From NCBI RefSeq assembly GCF_905171765.1, contig NC_053393.1, forward strand, positions 63,829,371 to 63,893,370: a DNA stretch of 64,000 nucleotides, in the 5' to 3' direction. A model generated the notes under the pieces. The model had not been told where the DNA came from. It did no database searches and worked only from the letters and a program-made list of their open reading frames with translations. The number at the start of each line of letters is the position of its first letter. The stretch's first letter is position 1. Origin of the DNA: Bufo bufo. Its lineage: Eukaryota; Chordata; Amphibia; Anura; Bufonidae. Both the position numbers and the translations under genes were made by a program. This document shows, piece by piece, positions 1 to 10,731 of this stretch.

Positions 1-918
1 GCTGTATGTGTTCCCCTCTCCTTGCAGCTAGCCTTTAGAGACTCCTGTTCCTCCATGTTGTGGAGGAACAGGTTGTCTTTACCCTGCTCCTAGTCCAGGG
101 ATTTCTTGAGGGTTAGTAGGGCCCTGAGGTTCCGGAGTATGAGCCCTCCTACCATCTGGGTTGGCTCATACGGTTAGGAGCTAGGGAGAGGATTAGGGAT
201 GCAATAAGAGGTGACCTGCTCCCTGATTCCGGAGTCCTGGCCTAGCAGCTACCCTTTATCCCTTTGATACCGCAAGGTGGGGGGTTTCCCCCACTCCCCG
301 CCGTGACACCTGCACATCTAGGCACTAGCTAATACAGAGGTCTTCTCCCTGACTCACCTCTAAAGCACAGTTTACACACGGAATTAGATTCGGATTTCCT
401 CAGCCAAACAGTCTAGCAGCCTCCAGGCTGTGACCACACCAGTACTTTTGGGGGGATTATGGTACAGAAGTCCTCCCGACTCTGACCATGTGACCCTCTT
501 TCCGCAGGTTTCGCTGGGCCCCCCCAAAACTCAGGCTTTACACAGCCTCGTGGCCCCTCAGCCCTCTTGGCTGAGACCACACAGAGCCTCTGCAGGCTTT
601 TTTTTCCAAACTCTCTCTCTCTCAGTCATACACAGAGGGTTGTTTTATCCCTCTGTGATTACAACAGCATGCCTCACCTGCAATCTCCTCAGCTAAAGGC
701 AACACATGTACTGGAAGGGTGTGGACTGGGAGATCCCACTACCAAACCTATCCACCATTCCAAATAAAATCTGGCCCAGAACAAAATCTAGACAAAACTG
801 TCTCAGCAAACTACACTTTGCTGAAACCACTGCAGCTTTCTGGATTTTAGTTATCTCACCCAGCTGAGGTATCTGGGTGGGATATACACACCTTCCAGCA
901 CTGTACACATTACCACAA
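1..918. other. No gene recognised; unassigned DNA
   Basis: Short open frames here show no recognisable domain or codon bias. The stretch has a short C-rich tract near 520, a CT-rich patch near 610-625 and one strong hairpin (listed separately). Its texture resembles part of an old interspersed repeat, perhaps an LTR, but no partner copy or boundary is visible in the window. Confidence 0.4.
44..72. other. Perfect 12-bp stem hairpin
   Basis: CCTGTTCCTCCA (44-55) is followed by a 5-nt loop and its exact reverse complement (61-72). No downstream element or gene explains it. It may be a fragment of a palindromic repeat. Confidence 0.6.
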
Positions 919-928
919 TATATATACA

Positions 929-987
<59 letters not shown>
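919..987. repeat. Compound microsatellite (TA)n(GA)n
   Basis: A TA-dinucleotide run, with one CAG interruption near 927, passes directly into a GA run ending at about 987. A simple-sequence locus, probably length-polymorphic. Confidence 0.95.
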
Positions 988-988
<1 letters not shown>

Positions 989-2716
989 CCCCTATTTCTC
1001 AGGGGCGGATTGGCCATTGACCTTACAGGGAAATTTCCCGCTGGGCCGATACTCATGGGGCGACCCAAGCCTTCCTCTTTGCCGCTGGCCCGGTACATGA
1101 TGAGCTCGCCTCTCAGCGGTAATTAACCCTGTAAGAATAAGAAAATCATGTACTCCACCAACGACATGCCCTCTGAATTCAACTTCTGTGGCCCACATCT
1201 CACCTCCTAAGCCCCCTGATCCATATATTAATCAGAAACAAATGGAGGAGGAGACAGAAAATGTCATGATGGCCACAACAGATGGACAGCTTATGGGACA
1301 ATATATTGTGCTGCTCTGTGGTATATGTTTCTTCTGGGACAGTATTTTGCGCTATGGTATTGCTGGCCCTGCCTATTTGTGTTGCCCCACCTTCTGTCAA
1401 TTTGGACACCCCTACAACATGGGGCCACTTTTATTTTTATTTATTTTTTTCCTGTGCCACTTTACGTTCGCAGTCTGCCCCTGTATATAGTATATACACA
1501 GGAAAATCCTTCAGCTTTAGATTGAATGTGAAAAGTCGAGACGAGGAGAGCCTGGCGCTATGGAGTACAGTAATGCAGGCTTATTGGTAGAGCCGCACAT
1601 AATCTCATCACCGGGAGAGGGAGATTGGAATTCTAAATTGCTCTCCTGGGAGCCCTTTATGATTTAATCCGATGCCATTAGATACAGAGCTTTCAATGGC
1701 TATTGATCAGATGTCTCTTTTTTGAATCTATGTGTAATGAAGGCCATTGTTACCAGGCTGTTGCTCCGTTTTGTTGCTCTTTGCTGCTCATTGCTGTCTT
1801 CTTGCTTCATATGGATATCTAGAGGAATTCTGTTTGTGCAAAAAGGACAATAACTGTTATTTTAGGAGCTCGGTTATTTATGATGAATTCTGATTTATTT
1901 GCAATAAAATATTCGCTACATGTTAAAATCACATTCGAGCCAACACTTCAGTTGTTCTCTATGGGGAAGGAGCAAATTTATGGCGTAAGAGTCCAAAGGT
2001 TGCAGGTGACTTTTATTTTCTTAGAGAGCAACACCAATTGAGACAAAGATTTACAGGTACATCAAATCTAGTCTAGTCCAAAAATTCTACTCTACCGACG
2101 GCAAAGACAGAAATGTTTCATTAAAATACTATTATTCATTAAAATCTATCTATCCATCCTTGATGATATAATATCAGTGTAGCGTGAACTTTACGTTTTC
2201 CATAAATTTCACCCAAAAGCCAAATATTCCTAACGTTTTGTGAGTAGTGTATGTTTAGTGTGTAATGTCTGCATGATTTCTGACTATACGCTGCTGTTCT
2301 GTATATATAAGTTCTGCACAGCACTACTTCTGTCCTGTATACTGGGTGTAATCATCAGTATCTGCTCTTATTCTGTATATATGGACACTGCACAGTACCA
2401 CTTCTCCTGTCCTGCAAACACTGATCATTGATCGAGCACCACCACTGACTTAGTCAGTCGAAGCTAAATCACCCTAGATTTTACAAATGTTCTTTTTCAA
2501 TTTCCAGTAATGTGTCTATCTATCTATCTATCTGTCTTATTTGTTTAGCTGTATGACTCTTTCTATGAATCTGCACTATATTTGAATACATAGGTACATA
2601 CATGTTGATGTTATAAGTAATAGTAGTAACTGAGTATTTATTACTGTATAGCTTTGTCAGGTGCACATCGTATATTTCATCCTCCCCTTTAACCAGGGTA
2701 AGACCTCTCGCTTGTA
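988..2716. other. Intergenic; possible conserved block and small tandem duplication
   Basis: No gene is visible. Roughly 1545-1720 is compositionally unlike the repeats around it, with ATTA/ATTGATC-type cores, and has no copy elsewhere in the window, so it could be conserved non-coding sequence. About 2291-2430 holds two diverged tandem copies of a unit of about 71 bp built around CTGTATATA and CTGCACAG. A short TCTA run sits at 2513-2536. Confidence 0.4.
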
Positions 2717-4273
2717 CAGTCGTGGCCAAAAGTTTTGAGAATGACACAAATATTAGTTTTCACAAAGTTTGCTGCTAAACTGCTTTTAGATCTTTGTTTC
2801 AGTTGTTTCTGTGATGTAGTGAAATATAATTACACGCACTTCATACGTTTCAAAGGCTTTTATCGACAATTACATGACATTTTTGCAAAGAGTCAGTATT
2901 TGCAGTGTTGGCCCTTCTTTTTCAGGACCTCTGCAATTCGACTGGGCATGCTCTCAATCAACTTCTGGGCCAATCCCTGACTGATAGCAACCCATTCTTT
3001 CATAATCACTTCTTGGAGTTTGTCAGAATTAGTGGGTTTTTGTTTGTCCACCCGCCTCTTGAGGATTGACCACAAGTTCTCAATGGGATTAAGATCTGGG
3101 GAGTTTCCAGGCCATGGACCCAAAATGTCAACGTTTTGGTCCCCGAGCCACTTAGTTATCACTTTTGCCTTATGGCACGGTGCTCCATCGTGCTGGAAAA
3201 TGCATTGTTCTTCACCAAACTGTAGTTAGATTGTTGGAAGAAGTTGCTGTTGGAGGGTGTTTTGGTACCATTCTTTATTCATGGCTGTGTTTTTGGGCAA
3301 AATTGTGAGTGAGCCCACTCCCTTGGATGAGAAGCAACCCCACACATGAATGGTCTCAGGATGCTTTACTGTTGGCATGACACAGGACTGATGGTAGCCC
3401 TCACCTTTTCTTCTCCGGACAAGCCTTTTTCCAGATGCCCCAAACAATCGGAAAGAGGCTTCATCGGAGAATATGACTTGGCCCCAGTCCTCAGCAGTCC
3501 ATTCACCATACTTTCTGCAGAAGATCAATCTGTCCCTGATGTTTTTTTTGGAGAGAAGTGGCTTCTTTGCTGCCCTTCTTGACACCAGGCCATCTTCCAA
3601 AAGTCTTCGCCTCACTGTGCGTACAGATGCGCTCACACCTGCCTGCTGCCATTCCTGAGCAAGCTCTGCACTGGTGGCACTCCGATCCCGCAGCTGAATC
3701 CTCTTTAGGAGACGATCCTGGCACTTGCTGGACTTTCTTGGACGCCCTGAAGCCTTCTTAACAAGAATTGAACCTCTTTCCTTGAAGTTCTTGATGATCC
3801 TATAAATAGTTGATTGAGGTGCAATCTTAGTAGCCACAATATCCTTGCCTGTGAAGCCATTTTTATGCAACGCAATGATGGCTGCACGCGTTTCTTTGCA
3901 GGTCACCATGGTTAACAATGGAAGAACAATGATTTCAAGCATCACCCTCCTTTTAACATGTCAAGTCTGCCATTTTAACCCAATCAGCCTTACATAATGA
4001 TCTCCAGCCTTGTGCTCGTCAACATTCTCACCTGAGTTAACAAGACGATTACTGAAATGATCTCAGCAGGTCCTTTAATGACAGCAATAAAATGCAGTGG
4101 AAAGGTTTTTTGGGGATTAAGTTAATTTTCATGGCAAAGAAGGACTATGCAATTCATCTGATCACTCTTCATAACATTCTGGAGTATATGCAAATTGCTA
4201 TTATAAAAAAATAAGCAGCAACTTTTCCAGTTTCCAATATTTATGTAATTCTCAAAACTTTTGGCCACGACTG
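2717..4273 (-). mobile_element. Tc1/mariner element, DD35E type (Traveler-like)
   Basis: A complete element bounded by inverted termini starting CAGTCGTGGCCAAAAG, flanked by TA on both sides (2715-2716 and 4274-4275). Total length is 1557 bp, normal for Tc1/mariner. The termini match for about 35 bp before diverging. The transposase is on the minus strand. The spacing of 35 residues between the second Asp and the Glu places it in the DD35E group. Vertebrate DD35E elements have been called Traveler; that name is from memory. Confidence 0.9.
2893..3909 (-). pseudogene. DD35E Tc1/mariner transposase with one in-frame stop
   Basis: Reading from the ATG at 3909, the frame encodes about 338 residues and is interrupted once, by TAA at 3226-3228; the same frame then continues to the natural stop at 2893. 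The N-terminal half has the paired helix-turn-helix region of Tc1-like transposases and a basic GRPRK segment. The catalytic triad is visible: Asp in IFSDEASF, Asp in QHDGAPCH (codon 3187-3189) and Glu in [11 protein letters not shown] (codon 3079-3081). An in-frame ATG upstream at 3945 is also possible, but 3909 gives the usual family length. The stop falls between the first and second catalytic Asp, so the protein should be inactive. No other frame break was seen. Confidence 0.9.
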
Positions 4274-4635
4274 TATATTGAGATACCATGTCTGTGATTT
4301 CACGTGTGTCACTGGATGTAAGTGCGGCGTCACAAGGCGTCTTGTATGGTGGATTTCATTAGAATGACTCTTCGTGACGTCATTATGAATGTGATATCTT
4401 GTACATTAGATCTTGTCCTGGGACGGTGCCGGGTGATCTGCTACCTGTGCTCTGAACACATTACATAGATGGATGCTTAAACCTCTTCTCTGTTTTTCCC
4501 GTATTGCATTTCATTAAATACCCTCAGTACTGTGCCTGCTGTGTTACAGGAGAATGCAGCGTGGAGGTCTACTGCCCCCTGTAGGCTCGACTGTGGTACT
4601 GACATGCCTTAGAAGTCATTCTGTCTGTCTGCAGA
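4274..4635. other. Unique spacer between two transposons
   Basis: No gene or repeat recognised. A TGACGTCA (CRE) palindrome occurs near 4376. The last 8 bases (TCTGCAGA, 4628-4635) are the left target duplication of the next element. Confidence 0.5.
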
Positions 4636-5250
4636 TTAGTGATGAGTGGCATGGCAATATTAGAATTCGCGATATTTTGAGAATATTTTGTAGAATATTC
4701 ATCATATATTTGAGAATTTGAGATTATATTCTTGATTGTGAAAATCAGCAATGTATTATTTGCGTAATGCGCACGTAATACCGGCGTGAGTCATATACCA
4801 AGCTGGTATACGTTTCCTGAGACTGGAGATAATGGTTGGTACGGCAGAACATTAGAATAGCTTTATATACAGATAGAGTGCTCCAATATATTTGTGCTTG
4901 CAAATTTTCAGCAATTAATGATGCTCATATTTTTTAGCAATACGTGCACCTTGTGACATCACAGCACTATGTCTGTAGCATGTATGTATGGACAGCAGAA
5001 CCAATCAGCTACACTATATCAGGATATACCCTACACTGACTATCTCCAACTAACTATCTGTATTATATATACAGGGAGTGCAGAATTATTAGGCAAATGA
5101 GTATTTTGACCACATCATCCTCTTTATGCATGTTGTCTTACTCCAAGCTGTATAGGCTCGAAAGCCTACTACCAATCAAGCATATTAGGTGATGTGCATC
5201 TCTGTAATGAGAAGGGGTGTGGTCTAATGACATCAACACCCTATATTAGG

Positions 5251-5275
5251 TGTGCATAATTATTAGGCAACTTCC
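5251..5275 (+). repeat. Inner transposase-binding-like repeat, left end
   Basis: TGCATAATTATTAGGCAACT repeats the outer terminal motif in the same orientation about 180 bp further in. With the right-end pair it forms an IR/DR layout, which in other Tc1-like elements holds two transposase binding sites per end. Confidence 0.75.
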
Positions 5276-5289
5276 TTTCCTTTGGCAAA

Positions 5290-6306
5290 ATGGGTCAAAA
5301 GAAGGACTTGACAGGCTCAGAAAAGTCAAAAATAGTGAGATATCTTGCAGAGGGATGCAGCACTCTTAAAATTGCAAAGCTTCTGAAGCGTGATCATCGA
5401 ACAATCAAGCGTTTCATTCAAAATAGTCAACAGGGTCGCAAGAAGCGTGTGGAAAAACCAAGGCGCAAAATAACTGCCCATGAACTGAGAAAAGTCAAGC
5501 GTGCAGCTGCCAAGATGCCGCTTGCCACCAGTTTGGCCATATTTCAGAGCTGCAACATCACTGGAGTGCCCAAAAGCACAAGGTGTGCAATACTCAGAGA
5601 CATGGCAAAGGTAAGAAAGGCTGAAAGACGACCACCACTGAACAAGACACACAAGCTGAAACGTCAAGACTGGGCCAAGAAATATCTCAAGACTGATTTT
5701 TCTAAGGTTTTATGGACTGATGAAATGAGAGTGAGTCTTGATGGGCCAGATGGATGGGCCCGTGGCTGGATTGGTAAAGAGCAGAGAGCTCCAGTCCGAC
5801 TCAGACGCCAGCAAGGTGGAGGTGGAGTACTGGTTTGGGCTGGTATCATCAAAGATGAGCTTGTGGGGCCTTTTCGGGTTGAGGATGGAGTCAAGCTCAA
5901 CTCCCAGTCCTACTGCCAGTTTCTGGAAGACACCTTCTTCAAGCAGTGGTACAGGAAGAAGTCTGCATCCTTCAAGAAAAACATGATTTTCATGCAGGAC
6001 AATGCTCCATCACACGCGTCCAAGTACTCCACAGCGTGGCTGGCAAGAAAGGGTATAAAAGAAGAAAATCTAATGACATGGCCTCCTTGTTCACCTGATC
6101 TGAACCCCATTGAGAACCTGTGGTCCATCATCAAATGTGAGATTTACAAGGAGGGAAAACAGTACACCTCTCTGAACAGTGTCTGGGAGGCTGTGGTTGC
6201 TGCTGCACGCAATGTTGATGGTGAACAGATCAAAACACTGACAGAATCCATGGATGGCAGGCTTTTGAGTGTCCTTGCAAAGAAAGGTGGCTATATTGGT
6301 CACTGA
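5290..6306 (+). CDS. Intact DD37E Tc1/mariner transposase
   Basis: An uninterrupted 338-residue transposase that would bind the element's terminal repeats and catalyse cut-and-paste transposition into TA sites in the nucleus. Residues 1-110 contain the bipartite helix-turn-helix DNA-binding region, with a basic linker (GRKKRVEKPRRK). The catalytic domain carries Asp in LWTDEM (codon 5719-5721), Asp in MQDNAPSH (5998-6000) and Glu in NPIENLW (6112-6114); exactly 37 residues separate the second Asp from the Glu. The ATG lies just inside the left end and gives the normal family length. The stop is followed by the 3' part of the element, into which a CR1 LINE has inserted. The frame is open, but the element is now about 3.6 kb and buried in another transposon, so mobility is doubtful. 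Confidence 0.93.
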   Translation: MGQKKDLTGSEKSKIVRYLAEGCSTLKIAKLLKRDHRTIKRFIQNSQQGRKKRVEKPRRKITAHELRKVKRAAAKMPLATSLAIFQSCNITGVPKSTRCAILRDMAKVRKAERRPPLNKTHKLKRQDWAKKYLKTDFSKVLWTDEMRVSLDGPDGWARGWIGKEQRAPVRLRRQQGGGGVLVWAGIIKDELVGPFRVEDGVKLNSQSYCQFLEDTFFKQWYRKKSASFKKNMIFMQDNAPSHASKYSTAWLARKGIKEENLMTWPPCSPDLNPIENLWSIIKCEIYKEGKQYTSLNSVWEAVVAAARNVDGEQIKTLTESMDGRLLSVLAKKGGYIGH

Positions 6307-6374
6307 TTTGTTTTTGTTTTGTTTTTGAATGTCAGAAATGTATATTTGTGACTGTTGAGATGTTATATTGGTTT

Positions 6375-8390
6375 CATAGAAACATAGAAACATACAATGT
6401 GTCGGCAGATAAGAACCATTTGGCCCATCTAGTCTGCCCAATATACTGAATACTATGGATAGCCCCCGGCCCTATCTTATATGAAGGATGGCCTTATGCC
6501 TATCCCATGCATGCTTAAACCCCTTCACTGTATTTGCAGCTACCACTTCTGCAGGAAGGCTATTCCATGCATCCACTACTCTCTCAGTAAAGTAATACTT
6601 CCTTATATTACTTTTAAACCTTTGCCCCTCTAATTTAAAACTGTGTCCTCTTGTGGTAGTTTTTCTTCTTTTAAATATGCTCTCTTCCTTTACCGAGTTG
6701 ATTCCCTTTATGTATTTAAAAGTTTCTATCATATCCCCTCTGTCTCTTCTTTCTTCCAAGCTATACATATTAAGGTCCTTTAACCTTTCCTGGTAAGTTT
6801 TATCCTGCAATCCATGTACTAGTTTAGTAGCTCTTCTCTGAACTCTCTCTAGAGTATCTATATCCTTCTGGAGATATGGCCTCCAGTACTGCGCACAATA
6901 CTCCAAGTGAGGTCTGACCAGTGTTCTGTACAGCGGCATAAGCACTTCACTCTTTCTACTGCTTATACCTCTCCCTATACATCCAAGCATTCTGCTGGCA
7001 TTTCGTGCTGCTCTATTACATTGTCTTCCCACCTTTAAGTCTTCTGAAATAATTACTCCTAAATCCCTTTCCTCAGATACTGAGGTCAGGACTGTGTCAA
7101 ATATTCTATATTCTGCCCTTGGGTTTTTACGCCCCAGGTGCATTATCTTGCACTTATCCACATTAAATTTCAGTTTCCAGAGTTCTGACCATTCTTCTAG
7201 TTTTCCTAAATCCTTTTCCATTTGGCGTTTCCCTCCAGGAACATCAACCCTGTTACATATCTTTGTGTCATCAGCAAAAAGACAAACCTTACCAGCGAGG
7301 CCTTTTGCAATATCACTTATGAAGATATTAAACAAAATCGGTCCCAGTACAGATCCTTGTGAAACCCCACTGGTAACAAGACCTTGGTCTGAATATACTC
7401 CATGGACTACAACCCTCTGTTGTCTGTCACTCAGCCACTGCCTAATCCACTCAACAATATGGGAGTCCATGCTCAATGACTGCAGTTTATTGATAAGTCT
7501 TCTATGTGGGACAGTGTCAAAAGCCTTATTAAAATCTAGATATGCGATGTCTACTGCACCTCCACCGTCTATTATTTTATTCACCCAGTCAAAAAAATCT
7601 ATAAGATTTGTTTGACATGATCTCCCTGAAGTAAACCCATGTTGTTTTTCATCTTGCAATCCATGGGATTTTAGATGTTCTACAATCCTATCCTTTAATA
7701 GGGTTTCCATTAATTTGCCTACTATTGATGTCAGACTCACTGGTCTATAGTTGCTCGATTCCTCCCTACTACCTTTCTTGTGAATGGGCACGACATTTGC
7801 CAATTTCCAATCTTCCGGGACGACTCCTGTTACTAATGATTGGTTAAATAAATCTGTTAACGGTTTTGCCAGCTCACCACTAAGCTCTTTTAATAATTTT
7901 GGGTGTATCTCATCAGGCCTCTGTGACTTATTTGTCTTCACCTTAGACAGCAAACTTAGAACATCTTCCTCTGTAAAGATACATGCATCAAACGATTTAT
8001 TAGTCATTCTTTCTAGTGGAGGTCCTTCTCCTTTTTCTTTTGTAAAAACTGAACAGAAGTATTCATTAAGGCAGTCGGCTAGCCCTTTATTCTCTTCTAC
8101 ATACCTTCCGTCCTTTGTTTTTAATTTAGTTATTCCTTGTTTTAATTTCCTTTTTTCATTTATATATCTGAAGAATGTCTTATCCCCTTTTTTCATAGAC
8201 TGAGCTAGTTTTTCTTCTGCCTGCGCTTTAGAAGTTCTTATAACTTGCTTGGCCTCTCTCTGCCTAATCTTGTAGATTTCCTTATCTTCATTGCTCTGGT
8301 TTTTTTTATAATTACAAAATGCTAGCTTTTTATTTTTAATGATTTGGGCCACTTCTGCTTAGTACCACAGTGGTCTCCTCCTTTTTTTGC
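6375..8390 (-). mobile_element. CR1 LINE, 5'-truncated, inserted in the DD37E element
   Basis: A minus-strand non-LTR retrotransposon. Its 3' end, at the low-coordinate side, is the short tandem TTCTATGTTTCTATG (6374-6391) typical of CR1, rather than a poly(A) tail. The 5' end breaks off near 8385-8390, inside the ORF2 region, with no endonuclease domain. The host element reads TTGGTTTCA before and TTGCTTTCACTGG after the insert, so any target duplication is only a few bases. Confidence 0.9.
6472..8352 (-). pseudogene. CR1 ORF2 C-terminal part: reverse transcriptase, 626 aa
   Basis: The frame is open for 626 residues but lacks the N-terminal endonuclease, so it is a 5'-truncated copy. Reverse transcriptase blocks run in order: PDEIHPKLLKEL, NYRPVSLTSI, a FNKAFDTVPH block (first Asp), SGVSQGSVLGPILFNIF, and FADDTKI with the catalytic Asp pair. 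The C-terminal region with RPHLEYCAQYW, LERVQRRATKL and AWNSLPAEVV is characteristic of the CR1/jockey group. Just upstream a TAA interrupts the frame near 8361. No internal stop or frameshift was seen, suggesting a fairly recent insertion. It has no promoter here and should not be expressed as a working LINE. Confidence 0.9.
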
Positions 8391-8439
8391 TTTCACTGGT
8401 AAAAATAAATAATTGAAATGGGTATATATTTGTTTTTTG

Positions 8440-8464
8440 TTAAGTTGCCTAATAATTATGCACA
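8440..8464 (-). repeat. Inner transposase-binding-like repeat, right end
   Basis: Reverse complement of the left inner motif at 5251-5275 (about 23 matching bases), about 190 bp inside the right terminus. It completes the IR/DR layout of the DD37E element. Confidence 0.75.
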
Positions 8465-9022
8465 GTAATAGCCACCTGCACACACAGATATCCCCCTAAA
8501 TCAGCTAAAACTAAAAACAAACTAAAAACTACTTCCAAAAATATTCAGCTTTGATATTAATGAGTTTTTTGGGTTCATTGAGAACATGGTTGTTGTTCAA
8601 TAATAAAATTAATCCTCAAAAATACAACTTGCCTAATAATTCTGCACTCCTTGTATATATAAGTTAACTGTCTCATGTAATACAACAAAGCACAGAACAC
8701 AGCAATCACACTGCTCTCTCTTTCAGAACTGCAATAAACTGTAGAAAACAGCTGCTGGGGAGGTTCTTATATACTATGGGGCAGGCAGCTTCTCTATTGG
8801 TTGCTAGGGATGTTGCTAAGCTGTGACAAAGCCTTCTCATTGGCCCACAAGCTAGAAGAAGGGAGGGATGATCACCTGATGTGTACTGTGTTAAAAAACA
8901 AAACGAATATTCGTCATTGCGAATATATAGCACTATATTCTAAATATTAGCGAATTCTCGAAGTGCCGATATTCGCGATAAAAATTTGCTTTTCGAATAT
9001 TCGCGCTCAACACTTCTGCAAA

Positions 9023-9345
9023 TCACATATTTATGACATTTTACAAGGTCCGGTGATTTGGAACAATCCGACATCTCTCACTTCCATCATCACCGCGGTG
9101 TTGTATGAATCGGGCAAGGTGCCCGCTGACTATGGGAATGGTGGAGATAGCAGAGGACAGAGCTCGACTGTCTCCATCAGTCCCATAGACCGGAGTGGTA
9201 GAACATATGTATGACTATTGCTCCAGTCAAACAGGGGACACAGGACCCCCATTCTTATGATCGGTGGAGATCCCAGCGCCCTAGTGATCCTACCTATCCT
9301 GTGGAATGGCAATAAATGCATTTCATGGGCCAACCCCTATAAAGT
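9023..9345. other. Unique spacer
   Basis: No recognised gene or repeat. Short open frames on both strands overlap, with no domain. Confidence 0.4.
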
Positions 9346-9456
9346 GGTTGTACACGGAGAAACACGGCTGCTTTCTTCCAGAAACAGCGCCACACCTGCC
9401 CATCAGTTGTGTCTGGTATTGCAGCTACGCTCCATTGAAGTGAATGATGCTGAGCA
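9346..9456 (+). repeat. Fragment of palindromic TTAA MITE family A
   Basis: It contains CATGGCTGC-like, CAGCGCCACACCTG and GTGTCTGGTATTGCAGCT segments that recur in the full copy at 37269-37471 and in 52441-52770. Only one arm is present. Confidence 0.7.
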
Positions 9457-9459
9457 GTT

Positions 9460-10369
9460 TTAAAGGGACTGTGCCTTCAGAACATGGCCTATTATTTAAA
9501 CAAAATTTTGCCGGTTAGTTTTATTTTTCCATATCACTATTTAAAAAAAAGAAACAAATAAATTGCAGTTTCCACCCTGAGCCTCACTACAGGCTGACAC
9601 TTCCTGTTCCATACAGATCACTTCTCAGCAGTCATCTCATTATCATCACAGGCAGGATTACAACGTCAGGTAACACCTCTGTATAGAGGGGCAGAAGGTG
9701 CAAAATGTGCAGTCTTTTAGCACCAGAAAATGTACAAACTGAGATATAGAAAAGAAATATGACACAGGGGAATAGTGATGCACTAACATAGTGTATTTTT
9801 TGGAATGCGGTTGCGGCCAGTGAAATATTGACTGCAAGGACGCAAATTACAAAACATCTTAATATAAAATAGAGACTTATGTCGACTTATAGTATGTCGG
9901 CACATTTTTGTATCAAACATAATAAAATAATAAAAATCGTGGGTATACAGTATTTAAATTGGAGAATCATTGTAGGGCTGGGGATATTGTAGTAAAACTT
10001 TAGCAAAAAAACGGACCTTTCCCTCTTTTCTGGGAAGCCACACTCCGTCAAACAAAGACACGCCCCTTGGCACACTCACTTTAATAAATGCGGGCCTAAA
10101 AGGGTATGAATATAGAATTAAACCAAAGGGTATGAATATAGAATTAAACATTTTATTTTATTTTTTTTATGATTTTTAGAAAAGTTTTTTTAATATTAAA
10201 TGACATTATTGGTTACTTCACCTTGAGGCAGAGAATAACGTCTTTTTATTGCAATGAGATCCATAGATGTTTGACCCTTGACGAAGCCGGAATGGCGACC
10301 CCGGTGGGACACCATCTGTGATACTGATCTGCTTTTACAAAAGCTATTGTTTTTGTTTTTTTTGTAGTA
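9460..10369. other. Non-coding, with a TTAAAGGG repeat start and a shared repeat fragment
   Basis: A TTAAAGGGACTGTGCC motif near 9460 looks like the left end of another TTAA-target element. The segment around 9634-9690 (CTCATTATCATCACAGGCAG and following) is repeated, diverged, at 15319-15372. GTATGAATATAGAATTAAAC is tandemly duplicated near 10103-10150. No gene is visible. Confidence 0.45.
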
Positions 10370-10372
10370 TAA

Positions 10373-10728
10373 GGTCTCATGCAAACGACCGTGTCCATTT
10401 TGCAGTCCACAAATCGCGGATCTACAAACTACAGATGCGGTCCGCTTGCCACCCGCATTTTTCTTTAAGTCAGCGGGTCCTCTTTCTGCATTTTGCGGAC
10501 AAGTATAGGACTTGTTCTATCCATTTGCGGAACGGACATACGGATGCCCAAAGCACACAGATCATCAGTCACAGTGTGATTTTCTTCATCCATATGTCCA
10601 TTGCGCAATAAGATAGACTATGTCCAGAACACACGGACCCATTGAAAACAATGGGCCCGCAAATAAAATGCAGGCGTATTATGCGAATCTGCGATTTGCA
10701 AGACTGATACGGTCGTGTTTATGAAGAC
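10373..10728. repeat. TAA-flanked foldback MITE (GGYCTCATGC family)
   Basis: It starts GGTCTCATGC and ends ATGAAGAC, between TAA trinucleotides at 10370-10372 and 10729-10731. The arms are diverged inverted repeats rich in GCGGATC and TTTGCGGACAAG. Related copies lie at 44470, 53143 and 58081. The 3-bp TWA target duplication suggests PIF/Harbinger ancestry. Confidence 0.75.
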
Positions 10729-10731
10729 TAA

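Larger units (their letters stand above)
5072..8653 (+). mobile_element. Tc1/mariner element, DD37E type (TRT-like), split by a CR1 LINE
   Basis: The terminal inverted repeats are CAGGGAGTGCAGAATTATTA on the left and its near-exact complement on the right (one mismatch in the first 25 bp). TA flanks lie at 5070-5071 and 8654-8655. Removing the CR1 insertion leaves about 1.57 kb. Each end has a second, internal copy of the GCATAATTATTAGGCAA motif, giving an IR/DR arrangement. Vertebrate DD37E elements have been called TRT; that name is from memory. The transposase is intact. Confidence 0.9.
4636..9014. mobile_element. hAT-like non-autonomous element, copy 1 (split by a DD37E transposon)
   Basis: The left end TTAGTGATGAG and right end CAACACT are imperfect inverted termini. 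The flanking octamers TCTGCAGA (4628-4635) and TCTGCAAA (9015-9022) look like an 8-bp target duplication with one change, which fits hAT insertion. Without the insert the element is about 795 bp, AT-rich and non-coding, with repeated ATATTCG-type motifs near both ends. Copy 2 of the family (22112-23898) shares both ends and much of the interior. The DD37E element occupies its TA-rich middle. Confidence 0.75.

Noticed and set aside
430..1590. Several open frames of 60-100 codons as possible small host genes
   Set aside because: Overlapping frames on both strands, low-complexity translations, no domain or splice context; expected by chance.
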